The notes: generated from the letters alone by a model not told the origin. 64,000 bases of DNA from Bacteroides fragilis NCTC 9343 (GCF_000025985.1 NC_003228.3:4526001-4590000); one strand, 5' to 3'; numbered from the stretch's first letter, positions 35,275 through 43,760 are shown. A program made the numbers and translations.

Positions 35275-35775
35275 TTATATTGTATTATCATAAAGTGCAA
35301 AAATTCTTTTCAATATCATTAACAAAGAAAAGAATATGTGGATAGATAGAAAATAAATCAAGGATGATAAAATATTAGTAATACACCCCAGCTCCTTTGC
35401 ATAAGTAGAGATTAGTAGTAATAATAATTCTATAATACAAATAAGTATTATGTATGAAACATTATAAAAACTCTCCTTCTTTGTTGCAAGAAGCAGTTCT
35501 TTCTTTTCTTTATCTATGTTTGCTGGCGGAACATATGAAATCAATAGCATTAGTAGATTTAGAAACAATCCTATAAATATAGATAAAATAACACCAAGTA
35601 AATTTTCTAATCCAGACGTGATTTCAATTTTTAGACTTAGAAATACTGAAATAGCACAAGGGATAATATAGAAAGTCCATAAATCAGCCATATTCAACTT
35701 CTTTGAATTTCTCAAAGTTGAAATATGACTTTTTATAATTCTAATAATATTTATCTTACTTGATATAAATTTCAT
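35275..35775 (-). CDS. Small multi-pass membrane protein in an unrecognised three-ORF set
   Basis: 166 aa, MKFISSKINIIRIIKSHIST. Four hydrophobic segments are visible, for example LWTFYIIPCAISVFLSL, LGVILSIFIGLFLNLLMLLI, YIILICIIELLLLLIS and LIYFLSIHIFFSLLMIL, with a charged loop (NIDKEKKELLLATKKE) between the second and third. Its ATG directly follows the stop of the upstream ORF (35776), indicating co-translation. It has the look of a membrane effector or anchor paired with soluble partners, but no family is recognised. Confidence 0.7.
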   Translation of the reverse strand: MKFISSKINIIRIIKSHISTLRNSKKLNMADLWTFYIIPCAISVFLSLKIEITSGLENLLGVILSIFIGLFLNLLMLLISYVPPANIDKEKKELLLATKKESFYNVSYIILICIIELLLLLISTYAKELGCITNILSSLIYFLSIHIFFSLLMILKRIFALYDNTI

Positions 35776-36195
35776 TTACTTATAATTTACAATATCTTTA
35801 AACAGTTTAAGTGATTCTTCTCTCATAGAATTAAATTCAGCATATCCATCTTCTGTTTTTGAAACTGTTATCAATTGGGATATATTGGGCGTTTTCAGTT
35901 TTGAAATAGAAATAGGACGCTTATTACCATTTAAAATAGAATCAATTACAATTTCAGAATCCTCATTTAGTCCAAATGGCTCCAATTCTTCTATAGTTTT
36001 AAAAGATGGATGTCCATCTGCAGCTATAGATTTTATTTTATCAACTAGTACTCCTGCTATATTTTTCTTCTTAGCAGTTATTTTTACCTCAATAGTACAT
36101 TCTTCATCTTCATCAATCTTAATATTTGTATATTTGATCCGCAATGTCAGCAGGAACACTTTTTCTCTTAATCTTAATTCGAGAATATTCTCCAT
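35776..36195 (-). CDS. Unrecognised ORF overlapping the upstream ORF (or its frameshifted continuation)
   Basis: 139 aa if started at the ATG at 36195 (MENILELRLREKVFLLT). The region after the overlap is well formed: DEDEECTIEVKITAKKKNIA, HPSFKTIEELEPFGLNEDSE and REESLKLFKDIVNYK. It overlaps the end of the upstream ORF by 77 bp in the +1 frame, an unusual length for coupled bacterial genes. One long gene of about 340 codons with a one-base error, mutation or programmed shift in 36119-36195 is equally possible. No family recognised. Confidence 0.6.
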   Translation of the reverse strand: MENILELRLREKVFLLTLRIKYTNIKIDEDEECTIEVKITAKKKNIAGVLVDKIKSIAADGHPSFKTIEELEPFGLNEDSEIVIDSILNGNKRPISISKLKTPNISQLITVSKTEDGYAEFNSMREESLKLFKDIVNYK

Positions 36196-36754
36196 CTTTT
36201 ATATAATCAATTAATTTGTCATGACCTAAAACAATTTCACTTTTCATTGTAAGTTTGTCGGTCCCCAAATGAGCAATAATACTTGACCTAATTGCATATA
36301 CTATATCAGAAAAAATATTTTCTGATGCATCATTTTCTGTAATCATGAATAATGAATTCAATTTCCATGAAAAAATTAGCAAAAAGAATACTGGGGACAA
36401 TACTGCCTCAGAGGGTTTTATTTCACCTACTAATTTATTCTCATTGCTATCTAAAATGATTTTGCGTTTTCCAGTAATGCCTTTTTCTACAATGCCACAA
36501 ATACATTGATCCAACTCTGAACCTTTGTACAATGATTCTATTTTATTATTGTTTTCTTTTGTTTTAATCATCAATTGAATCTTTTCCTCTTTGTCTACAT
36601 TCGTGTACTTATGTACATCTAACAAATATTGAGGTAGAGTTGTTAGAATGTGAGTGTACAACTCTTTAGTTATATTCATAGGTTCTGATTTCTTTCCCTG
36701 TTTTACTTTCCCTACAAGATTGACTATTTTAACTTTCTTATCTATTTCTGCCAT
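36119..36754 (-). CDS. Unrecognised soluble protein, first gene of three-ORF set
   Basis: 211 aa, MAEIDKKVKIVNLVGKVKQG. It is rich in Lys, Ile and Glu, with a hydrophobic stretch PVFFLLIFSWKLNSLFMI in the middle and ends ADIADQIYKY. No catalytic motif is evident. A good Bacteroidetes promoter lies 28-58 bp upstream. With the two downstream ORFs it forms an AT-rich unit at the right end of the island, a place where mobile elements often carry defence or toxin-like genes, but this is only context. Confidence 0.65.
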   Translation of the reverse strand: MAEIDKKVKIVNLVGKVKQGKKSEPMNITKELYTHILTTLPQYLLDVHKYTNVDKEEKIQLMIKTKENNNKIESLYKGSELDQCICGIVEKGITGKRKIILDSNENKLVGEIKPSEAVLSPVFFLLIFSWKLNSLFMITENDASENIFSDIVYAIRSSIIAHLGTDKLTMKSEIVLGHDKLIDYIKDGEYSRIKIKRKSVPADIADQIYKY

Positions 36755-36782
36755 AAAAATTGATTTAATGATGATACAAAGC

Positions 36783-36812
36783 CAAAATTATAAAAAAAGA
36801 ATAAAGCACAAA
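36783..36812 (-). promoter_or_regulatory. Promoter of the three-ORF unit
   Basis: On the minus strand TTTG (36809-36812) is followed after 18 bp by TAATTTTG (36783-36790), near-consensus for the primary Bacteroidetes promoter. The -7 box ends 29 bp before the ATG at 36754. Confidence 0.65.
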
Positions 36813-36984
36813 AGAAAATAACAAAATATCAATTTAAATTAATGACTTAAACCAACTTGTGCCATTTCCCACCATCTCCCACCAACCATTCCTCACCGCC
36901 ATAAAAACGTAATATCCTGCATTTTTTATGCCATATCTTCTCAGCCACAGTCTAAAGTTTTCCCGTACAAATCAATTATTCTAC

Positions 36985-37405
36985 AATGTATGGCTAAAAA
37001 AGAAGCAAGAACAAGAAGAGGTGAAGGACGAGTACATAATGGCGGTCCTTGACAAGAGAACGAACAAATGGCACTTTTCTTCTCCAATTTCAAAAAACAG
37101 TATGACAATCCCTACAGTTTCAGTTTTTCTTTGTACCGTTGGTATCGTTGGAAAAGACACTTAACGCAGTGGTGCAAATCCCCAAAGTGGAAGATCCCGG
37201 CATGGATGGTAAAAAATTGGTAGAGAACAGCGAACTGAACGATGAAGAGGGCATTGCCAAACTCGCTCAACGTTACAAATTCGACGAATATCAATTATCG
37301 TAGAAGGACCTGAACACCGTTGGCATTGACAAACTGCTGCTATTTGAAAACCATATGATAAGCGAACTGCTGAAAGATACAATCACCTCTACTTTTTTAT
37401 TGTAG
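36985..37405 (+). pseudogene. Decayed DUF3945/DUF4099-like conjugative-element gene
   Basis: Pieces in different frames match large ICE proteins of this class: KKKQEQEEVKDEYIMAVLDK near 36990-37060, FFSNFKKQYDNPYSF near 37077-37110, then LEKTLNAVVQIPKVEDPG and LVENSELNDEEGIAKLAQRY at about 37150-37275, then a stop, then VGIDKLLLFENHMISELL to about 37380. Frameshifts, deletions and a stop separate them. The family is usually hundreds of residues long, so only the first part remains. Confidence 0.7.
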
Positions 37406-38069
37406 CCTCTCTTAATAAATATCTGATAAATACATTCTAATAAATCACCTTGTAAATGTTGACTTTATAAAAAATATCGCTTTAGCAAATTTAAATGTCA
37501 TTTTTTTGATTTGCTGATGTTTGTTGCTATTTTTATACACTGAAACTAACCATTAAAAACATAAAAAAACAGTATAAAATTAACGTTATGACTGCTGAAA
37601 CATAATCTAGGGGAGGGGTGAAAAATCCGTTTTCTATTTGTAAAATCAAAATATAACTGTATCTTGACATCTGAAATCAATGATGGCACATGATTAATGG
37701 TGTAAATCAAACATGTGATAAATCATGATTTTTTAATGCAAAGCATTAGAAGACCAACACTCTAAGTCCTGAAAATCAAAGCATTAGATTTATAAAAGAA
37801 GTTTGGGTTCGAATCCCTGAAGGTGTCGTCCACCCGATGTAGTATAATGACCTTATTTTTATTGTTCATGACGCACATTACGGAGATATTATAAAGCCAT
37901 TGGCTACTCAACCGTTGAACAACCGCCACAAAAAGACAGAAAATGTCAAATTGAGACAAAAATAGCCAGAGATACTCTTCACGACTATTCTATAATAAAC
38001 AAATAAGTTATACCTTATTTTTTTAAGGTGTTAATAATCAGATTTGTATAAAAATGGATGTCTGTATAT
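37406..38069. other. AT-rich non-coding right end of the island
   Basis: No credible gene. It holds a 12-bp direct repeat CAAAGCATTAGA (37739-37750 and 37777-37788) and a short stretch near 37807 resembling a tRNA T-arm (GGGTTCGAATCCC). Confidence 0.5.
37739..37788 (+). repeat. 12-bp direct repeat CAAAGCATTAGA
   Basis: Exact copies start at 37739 and 37777, 38 bp apart, about 450 bp inside the right junction. Integrase arm-type sites of CTnDOT-class elements are short direct repeats in such positions, so this is a candidate. Confidence 0.5.
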
Positions 38070-38100
38070 TTTGTTATATTCCAAATATTGCCTACCTTTG
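38070..38100 (+). promoter_or_regulatory. Consensus Bacteroidetes promoter pointing to the right island end
   Basis: TTTG at 38070-38073, a 19-bp spacer, then TACCTTTG at 38093-38100, an exact match to TTTG-N19-TAnnTTTG. It points to attR. In an excised circle it would point towards int. The only short ORF after it begins ATGAGTTATTTG and has 10 codons. Confidence 0.7.
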
Positions 38101-38169
38101 TATATGAGTTATTTGAAACTATGCAAAGCTGTGTAACCGAAAGCAAAACTTTTGCTACTAAATCGTTAC

Positions 38170-38195
38170 CTACATTTTTTAATAATGTAGTTGTC
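38170..38195 (+). terminator. Short hairpin after the right-end promoter
   Basis: CTACATT at 38170-38176 pairs with AATGTAG at 38184-38190, with TTGTCTTTTG following. It could end a roughly 80-nt transcript from the 38100 promoter, just inside attR. Confidence 0.4.
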
Positions 38196-38224
38196 TTTTG
38201 ATTTACAACAAGTTACAACAAAGT

Positions 38225-38234
38225 ACCAAGTTCC
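38225..38234. other. Right attachment junction (attR)
   Basis: ACCAAGTTCC lies where lipoprotein homology resumes (about 38233). It resembles ACCAAAATTT at 4058-4067 and shares ACCAAGT exactly with 4079-4085. Confidence 0.55.
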
Positions 38235-39133
38235 AAAAAAAGAAACTCTTTAGTTTCATAAACACTTTGCATCAGAACAAAATCTCCCCAACCATAATCA
38301 TGAGTAGGATCATATCTTCCGGAAGGCAATTTATATTTTCCAAGAGAAAGATGGTAACGAGGAAAGATAGAATCACAAGTTATGCCGTAGATCGTATCAT
38401 TAATAAACGAATAAACGTTACTTCTTCCACGATAGAGCCAAGAAGGATCAGAAGATAATTGTACTATTTCCTTATCACCAGAAGATAAGTAAGGGATTTG
38501 CTCCATCAATGTCTCCCCTTTTCCATTCGCAACACAAGCGCTTATGAATGTCTTACTATTATCAGGCAAATAAACAGTACCGGGATAATAAACCAAACAA
38601 TCTCCCATTACATCGATGGTCCAACTAAAAAAGACAGGCCATTTTAAAGAAAACTCTTTGACAAAGCTGTTATCCCGCATATCATAGACTGTCAGGCTAC
38701 CATTACGGCTGAACGGATAAATAAATACCAAACTATCACTGACTGTGAAACAGTGAATATTAGCTATCTCTCCAGGACCCTGACCTACATGACCGATTTT
38801 ACGGATAAACTTTCCCGAAGTATCAAACATCATGACATGCCTCTGATTTCTTGAATAAATAAAGACAAACTTCTCCGTCCGCTTTAGCTGCTTTATATCA
38901 CCGACTAATATATTATCCTGCGTTTCCAGTTTCACATACTCCACATCTTTCACGATGTCACTCAGCAGTAAAGGCTTGCCGCAATCTTTCAGGTTGTTAG
39001 CAAGATCAATGTCTTTAAAGGTTTCCTCAACCGGTAAAGCGTTATCATCCACCATATCCGGAGAAGAAGACTTGCTGCCACAAGCAGCAAGAAAAAACAA
39101 TACCAAAAACAATGCGATATAATCTAACTTCAT
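38233..39133 (-). pseudogene. 5' part (about 300 codons) of the beta-propeller lipoprotein gene split by the island
   Basis: Starts MKLDYIALFLVLFFLAACGS, a clean lipoprotein signal with lipobox LAAC. The body follows the gene at 2302-3542 closely (VEYVKLETQDNILVGDIKQL, MMFDTSGKFIRKIGHVGQGP). Homology ends after SVYETKEFLFLE, and six foreign codons inside the island bring the stop at 38213. The remaining 114 codons are at 3723-4066. A truncated lipoprotein of 306 aa could still be made and exported, but it lacks the last blade or two and probably does not fold. Confidence 0.88.
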
Positions 39134-39157
39134 AGGACGATAATTTATAGGTTATTA

Positions 39158-40381
39158 CTAATAGTTGGATTTAAGTTTCCCAATCATAAGAATGTCATTA
39201 TCATTTTCGTGCAAACTATTTCTCAAACCAGTGGCTCGCTTACGTATTTCAGGCTTTAAATCAGTTTGGGCAAGAACTTTATCTAAAGCATCCATCAGTT
39301 CAAGAGGATCGTAAGAGATACAGACATAACCGTTGCGCATAGTCAAGAAAGGATAAGAAAGTCCCAAAAAGTCATTTGTAAAACGATCAATACGCTTCAC
39401 ACTACCATCTTTTTTAGAAACACGAACATTAAATACAGTCATACGAACGGGAGAACCATCTGATGGCATTTTAGCCGGTCCAATAGTTACTCTACTCCAA
39501 TAATATTCCGGAGTCTCATGCAATGACGTTACAATATATTTATCCTCCTGCATTACATTATCCAAAGTAAAACAAGGTTTCAATACATTATTAGCAATAT
39601 TATAGTGATATAGAGTATCAGGGCGTGTACGCCCGACAACCTGACAAAGGGAAAAAGAATAGGCATCAACATTCCGGGGAGCCAATACTTCATTGCTATA
39701 ATCCGGCACAATTGCATAATTTACAGCAAATATTTTTTGCAAGATATTCCCCTTAAAATCTTGTACCCAACATAGATTCTTACTGATCGGTGCTTTTGGA
39801 TTTCCTATATCAGTAAAGGGAAGAACGACCACTACAGCTTTTTCATTTTCCAAATCTATCCAAATGGAACTCTTCGTTATCGTTTCCGGCAATGAAATAC
39901 TCTCTTTCGATAAAAATCGGCCTTTAAGATCAAAAAATAACATTTTTTGATTCTCAGCAATAACTACACGTCCCTGCTTTTCATCAAGAAATCTATTCAC
40001 AGCATATTTATACTCTCCGGGGCCTTGACCAACTCCACCTATATCAGCCACATATCGTCCTTTACGAGTAAATAATTTCAAAGCAGAAACGCCATCCGGC
40101 TCTATTAAAATATAATTGCTTGAAACATCAATACCAGAAGGATAAGTGGCAACCAATGCCTCTTCTCTACCATCCAACTTAATAATTTCCAATGATTCTA
40201 TCAAATCAGAAAACAACATTTCCTCACCCTTTAATTTCTCTATTTCCAGTAAATCGACAGCGTAAAAGGCGGAACCTTCTTTTATATCCCTCTCTTGGGG
40301 TATAAACAAAGAACATGAGGAAGCAGACATTGCAACCGATAAAAGAAAGAGAAGCGGATATAAAAGGTATCTTGTCTTCAT
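39158..40381 (-). CDS. Six-bladed beta-propeller lipoprotein
   Basis: 407 aa from the ATG at 40381 (MKTRYLLYPLLFLLSVAMSA), whose signal aligns with the neighbouring paralog; a longer frame reaching 40423 is less likely. Lipobox SASSC. Blade features include LFTRKGRYVADIGGVGQGPG and VSKKDGSVKRIDRFTNDFLG; the tail is DNDILMIGKLKSNY. It is very similar to the gene at 40655-41878, and both are 407 aa. Upstream it has the palindrome ACGAATTATTCGT (40441-40453) shared with that gene. Confidence 0.87.
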   Translation of the reverse strand: MKTRYLLYPLLFLLSVAMSASSCSLFIPQERDIKEGSAFYAVDLLEIEKLKGEEMLFSDLIESLEIIKLDGREEALVATYPSGIDVSSNYILIEPDGVSALKLFTRKGRYVADIGGVGQGPGEYKYAVNRFLDEKQGRVVIAENQKMLFFDLKGRFLSKESISLPETITKSSIWIDLENEKAVVVVLPFTDIGNPKAPISKNLCWVQDFKGNILQKIFAVNYAIVPDYSNEVLAPRNVDAYSFSLCQVVGRTRPDTLYHYNIANNVLKPCFTLDNVMQEDKYIVTSLHETPEYYWSRVTIGPAKMPSDGSPVRMTVFNVRVSKKDGSVKRIDRFTNDFLGLSYPFLTMRNGYVCISYDPLELMDALDKVLAQTDLKPEIRKRATGLRNSLHENDNDILMIGKLKSNY

Positions 40382-40440
40382 ATAAAAATAGATTTTGGCT
40401 GAAAGTAAAAAACTACTTTTCATAAAGCATATCGCAAGAT

Positions 40441-40453
40441 ACGAATTATTCGT
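40441..40453 (-). promoter_or_regulatory. Palindrome conserved upstream of paralogous lipoprotein gene
   Basis: ACGAATTATTCGT, 60 bp before the ATG at 40381. The gene at 40655-41878 has ACGAATAATTCGT 59 bp before its ATG, and similarity continues for about 30 bp beyond (AGAATnTnATTnTTTTAGG). It is a candidate operator. Confidence 0.55.
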
Positions 40454-40504
40454 AGAATGTTATTCTTTTAGGGATATGTTAAAAAGCATCTCACTCAAAA
40501 TTCT

Positions 40505-40552
40505 TCAGTCTTTCAATTTGTAAATGGCAATAATTGGATTATCATCCTCGTG
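40505..40552 (-). pseudogene. Tail fragment of a beta-propeller lipoprotein gene
   Basis: On the minus strand it encodes HEDDNPIIAIYKLKD and a stop, the C-terminal tail seen as EDDNPIIAFYKLKD in the genes at 2302 and 3723. Upstream sequence no longer matches. It is a footprint of a lost paralog between two complete genes. Confidence 0.7.
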
Positions 40553-40654
40553 GACATTTTGCACGATCTATCAATATCACATATACTTGAGAACCTTCAG
40601 TGATTCGCCTGATAGCATTTAGAGATCCAACCGAAATTTATAGATTACTTATAG

Positions 40655-41878
40655 TTATTGTTTCAATTTCCCAATGATAAGAATGTCATTATCATTCTCG
40701 TGCAGACTATTTCGTAAATCGGTGGCCCGTTTACGTACGTCAGGCTCCAAATCTGTTTGGGTAAGAACTTTATCTAAAGCATCCATCAGTTCAAGAGGAT
40801 CATAAGAGATACAGACATAACCATTCTTCATAGCTAAAAAAAGATAAGATAAACCTAAAAGAGGATCAGTAAAACGATCAATGCGCCATACATTGCCATC
40901 CTTTTTCGAAACGCAAACATTAAAGGCTGGTAAACGAACAGAAGAAACACTTGAGGAAAGATCATTAGGATATAAAGTGACTTGCGCCCAATAACTCCTT
41001 GAAGTTTCATATAAAACAGTACAAGCACTTTGATTTTCAGAAACAACATGATCTATTGTAAAGCGTGGAGTTATTATATTCTTTACTGCATCATAGTGAT
41101 ACAAAGTATCAGGGCGAGTACGCAACATGGGGTCTTCAAAAATAGAAAAAGAAATCGCATCCACATTCCGACATGCCACTAAGCCATTACTGTAATCTCC
41201 AATTAAACCGTAATGATTTGCAGAAATCCGATGCACGATATCACCCTCCCTATTTTGCACCCAGCACACATTGTTACTAATTTCAAAATTGGAGTTCTCA
41301 TTCTCAGAAAATGGCAACCCCACTACAGTTACATGCTTTTTATCATGGTCCATCCAAATACAAGGCTTATGTACTATTTCCTTGAAATGAATAGCTTCAT
41401 CTGACAGATAATTCCCCTTCAGGTCATAAGTAAGTATTTTATTTGCTCTTCCCGGACCTAAGTAAATACGTTTTTGTTTTTCAGCTATCATACAGAAATG
41501 TATCGTTTTGTACTCTCCAGGGCCCTGTCCTATACCACCAATATCCGCCACGTATTGACCTTTACGCGTAAACAACTTAATAGGAAATATAGCGTCTGGA
41601 TTCAGCAAGATATAATTATCTGTCACAAAGATCCCAAATGGATAAGTTTTAACAAGAGCCTCATCCCTATTCTCCAACTTAATAATTTCGTATGTCTCCA
41701 TTAAATCACCCAAAGACATCACTGTCCCTTTTATCTTCTCTATTATACGCAAATCAACAGAACGAAAGGCGGAATCTTCTATTATATCCCCCTCTTTGGG
41801 TACATATGAAGAGCAGGAAGCAAACATTGCAACCGAAAAAAGAAAGAGAAGCGGGTAGAAAAAGTGTCTTGCCTTCAT
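40655..41878 (-). CDS. Six-bladed beta-propeller lipoprotein
   Basis: 407 aa, MKARHFFYPLLFLFSVAMFA with lipobox FASC. Blade motifs such as LFTRKGQYVADIGGIGQGPG and VSKKDGNVWRIDRFTDPLLG are nearly those of the paralog at 39158-40381; the tail is DNDILIIGKLKQ. The middle third is most divergent, as if different ligands were contacted there. Promoter region includes the shared palindrome at 41937-41949; an IS30-type element starts 130 bp upstream and may have separated it from other sequences. Confidence 0.88.
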   Translation of the reverse strand: MKARHFFYPLLFLFSVAMFASCSSYVPKEGDIIEDSAFRSVDLRIIEKIKGTVMSLGDLMETYEIIKLENRDEALVKTYPFGIFVTDNYILLNPDAIFPIKLFTRKGQYVADIGGIGQGPGEYKTIHFCMIAEKQKRIYLGPGRANKILTYDLKGNYLSDEAIHFKEIVHKPCIWMDHDKKHVTVVGLPFSENENSNFEISNNVCWVQNREGDIVHRISANHYGLIGDYSNGLVACRNVDAISFSIFEDPMLRTRPDTLYHYDAVKNIITPRFTIDHVVSENQSACTVLYETSRSYWAQVTLYPNDLSSSVSSVRLPAFNVCVSKKDGNVWRIDRFTDPLLGLSYLFLAMKNGYVCISYDPLELMDALDKVLTQTDLEPDVRKRATDLRNSLHENDNDILIIGKLKQ

Positions 41879-41936
41879 ATGAAATAGATTTTAGTTTAAA
41901 ACAAAAGCATACAGTCCTAAAAACATGCCGAAATAT

Positions 41937-41949
41937 ACGAATAATTCGT
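41937..41949 (-). promoter_or_regulatory. Palindrome conserved upstream of lipoprotein gene
   Basis: ACGAATAATTCGT, 59 bp before the ATG at 41878, same position and flanks as 40441-40453. TATATTTC, close to TAnnTTTG, lies just downstream on the minus strand. Confidence 0.55.
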
Positions 41950-42008
41950 AGAATATCATTTTTTAGGAATATGTTTATTAACACTATTAACAAAATTACC
42001 AAAAACGT

Positions 42009-43054
42009 GAATTCAACAAGCAAGTGCAAATTTACAACAAGTAAGAGGAAAACATCTCAAATGGTGTTGAGAAATCCAATTTTTTTCTTGGTCTGTTATT
42101 GATTTTATTCATAATAGCGTCAATATCGGTGTCATTTATTTTTTTATAGGTGAAGACTTTGGAATATATTGTCTTATGAGTCCATTGGCATTCTCTATGG
42201 CTCCCTTCTGCCATGAAGAGTATGGATCAGCAAAATACACAGTGGAATCAAGCCCTTTGGCAATAGCTTTGTGGGCATAAAACTCACATCCGTTATCCGT
42301 GGTAACGGTCTTGATGTTTCCTTTGTATGGTGACAAGAGTTGTATTGCTGCTTTCGCAAGTTCTTCAGCATCCTTTCCAAACTTGAGCTTCTTCATGAAC
42401 AGCATGTTCGTACTACGTTCCACTATCGTAAGGATGGCTCCTTGATTATTGCCGCCAACGATGGTATCCATCTCAAAGTCTCCGAATCGCTTGCCGTCAG
42501 CCTCAGGAGGCCGTTGGTGTATACTTGCCCTGTCCGGTATCATGGTACGTTTTCCGACAGGTCTGCGACGGTGCTTCAGTTGATGCCGGCAATACTTATA
42601 CAAGCTACCTCTTTCGATGTACTTGTCTTTACGGATGATGGCGTAGATTGTCTCATGTGAAATTCTGACACCGTTTCTTGCCAAATAGCCTGATATTTGT
42701 TCCGGAGACCACTGTTCATGTTTCAGCAAGTCTATAGCCATAGTACGGACATAGGGCTTGACAGAACGGTTGCCGGGAGCCTTATGTCTGCGTTTGTCTG
42801 CCTGACGCTGCGCCTTGTCCCACTTATACACTCCACGTGAACTGGAATTGCGCTCCAGTTCGCGTGTAATGGTGGAATTACTCACTCCAATAGCTTTCGC
42901 TATCTCGCTTTTCCTACACTTCTTTTGAAGTAACACGGAAATTGTGTATCTTTGTTCTGAGGTTAGTTGTTTGTACATAAGCAATGCAAAGTTAACTAAT
43001 CATGAGGAGATTTCGGTCTCCTCTTTCTGTTTGTTCACATTGCTTGTTGTATTC
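42009..43054 (-). mobile_element. IS30-family insertion sequence (IS4351-like)
   Basis: GAATTCAACAAGCAA at 42009-42023 and, on the other strand at 43054-43040, GAATACAACAAGCAA form the imperfect terminal inverted repeats (one mismatch in 15). They enclose a single IS30-type transposase gene, for a length of about 1046 bp. No clear target duplication was recognised, so ends may be off by some bases. A hairpin GAGGAGA/TCTCCTC (43004-43023) lies in its leader. Confidence 0.75.
42032..42984 (-). pseudogene. IS30-family transposase with a C-terminal A7-tract frameshift
   Basis: The first frame (42136-42984, 282 aa) has the HTH (CRKSEIAKAIGVSNSTITRE) and the DDE residues in GDFEMDTIVGG, TVTTDNGCEF and GAIENANGLIRQYIPK, ending SSPIKK then a stop. 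The tail KKINDTDIDAIMNKINNRPR and KKLDFSTPFEMF is in the next frame to 42032. One more A in the seven-A run (minus strand, about 42141-42147) restores a 316-aa protein. All catalytic residues are in the first frame, so partial activity is possible. Start may be the third codon (42978). Confidence 0.8.
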
Positions 43055-43415
43055 TCTTTAACGGTTCCGCTCTCAGGAGACTTTGCGTCTCCTGCCGCTG
43101 AGGCAAACCAATGCAGTGTTTTTCATGGTTGAGGGCTTACGACACACTGTCGTTTTTGCACTTCTATCTTGAACTTACAAAAGCAAATGGTTCTTCAGAA
43201 GTATTAGTAATCAATTATAATGCTTACATTCAGGAATCTTTCCAATCAGCATTATCAAGAATATTTTATTTCCATATATAAGAGATGCTATCTATCACCT
43301 ATATTTATTGAAGATAGAAACACAATACTAAACTATTTCTCACTTTCATAAGAATCACTCAAAAGTAATAAATATGTCCACGTTATAAATGTACGAGTCA
43401 TCAATACAACGAAAT
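43055..43415. other. Intergenic region right of the IS
   Basis: No gene recognised. A hairpin CAGGAGAC/GTCTCCTG at 43074-43094 resembles the one inside the IS leader (GAGGAGA/TCTCCTC), so the IS may be longer than the proposed ends. The rest is AT-rich. Confidence 0.4.
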
Positions 43416-43745
43416 CTACTTTTCTTGTTTCGTAATGATAATTGCCTCCTCATATGCGGTATCTATTTTTTTCTTTATATCATTAATTTTAGGTTCCACG
43501 GTATAATCTACACGCCCCCCTACTCGTTGGGTAAGAGTAAAATCAAGATAATAGATTCCTATTCCAGAATAGATTGTCCTACCTTCTCCGGGAAATGTAA
43601 AAAGTGAAATATTCCCATCTGCTCCTGAAGTGGAATTACCCACAGTTACCGTTCGTGGATTCATCTGTAGGACCATAGTTGCATATTCAGAAAAACTTCG
43701 CGTCCATTCATTGACTAAAACTATGATTCTACCTTTAAAATGTTT
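43416..43745 (-). pseudogene. C-terminal fragment of an S41-family (tail-specific type) peptidase
   Basis: The frame reads FKGRIIVLVNEWTRSFSEYA, then NPRTVTVGNSTSGADGN, TFPGEGRTIYSGIGIYYLD and VGGRVDYTVEP to the stop at 43416. The NEWTRSFSEYA segment matches the nucleophile region of S41 peptidases (Ser followed by Glu-Tyr/Ala), and VGxxTSGadGn is their oxyanion-side motif. The N-terminal two thirds, including any PDZ domain, are absent. It borders the fragment of another gene at 43761. Confidence 0.65.
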
Positions 43746-43760
43746 TTTTCATCACCAATA

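Larger units (their letters stand above)
4067..38232. mobile_element. 34-kb integrated island (decayed CTnDOT-like ICE or mobilisable island)
   Basis: The ends are defined by the two halves of an interrupted lipoprotein gene, outside the island on both sides and in the correct order. Just inside the left end is a tyrosine integrase. The right side carries ParB-like, mobA, mobB/mobC remnant, oriT-like and DUF3945-like sequences typical of Bacteroides conjugative transposons. RteB-like and RteC-like regulators are present. Cargo is copper export, ferrous iron import, RND efflux and PLP-enzyme genes. Conjugation (tra) genes, a relaxase and an RteA sensor are missing, so it is probably non-autonomous. 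Exact ends are uncertain by about 20 bp. Confidence 0.85.

Noticed and set aside
37803..37835. tRNA gene 3' end
   Set aside because: Only a T-arm-like GGGTTCGAATCCC is present; stem pairing is incomplete and no anticodon arm or CCA end in the right place was found.
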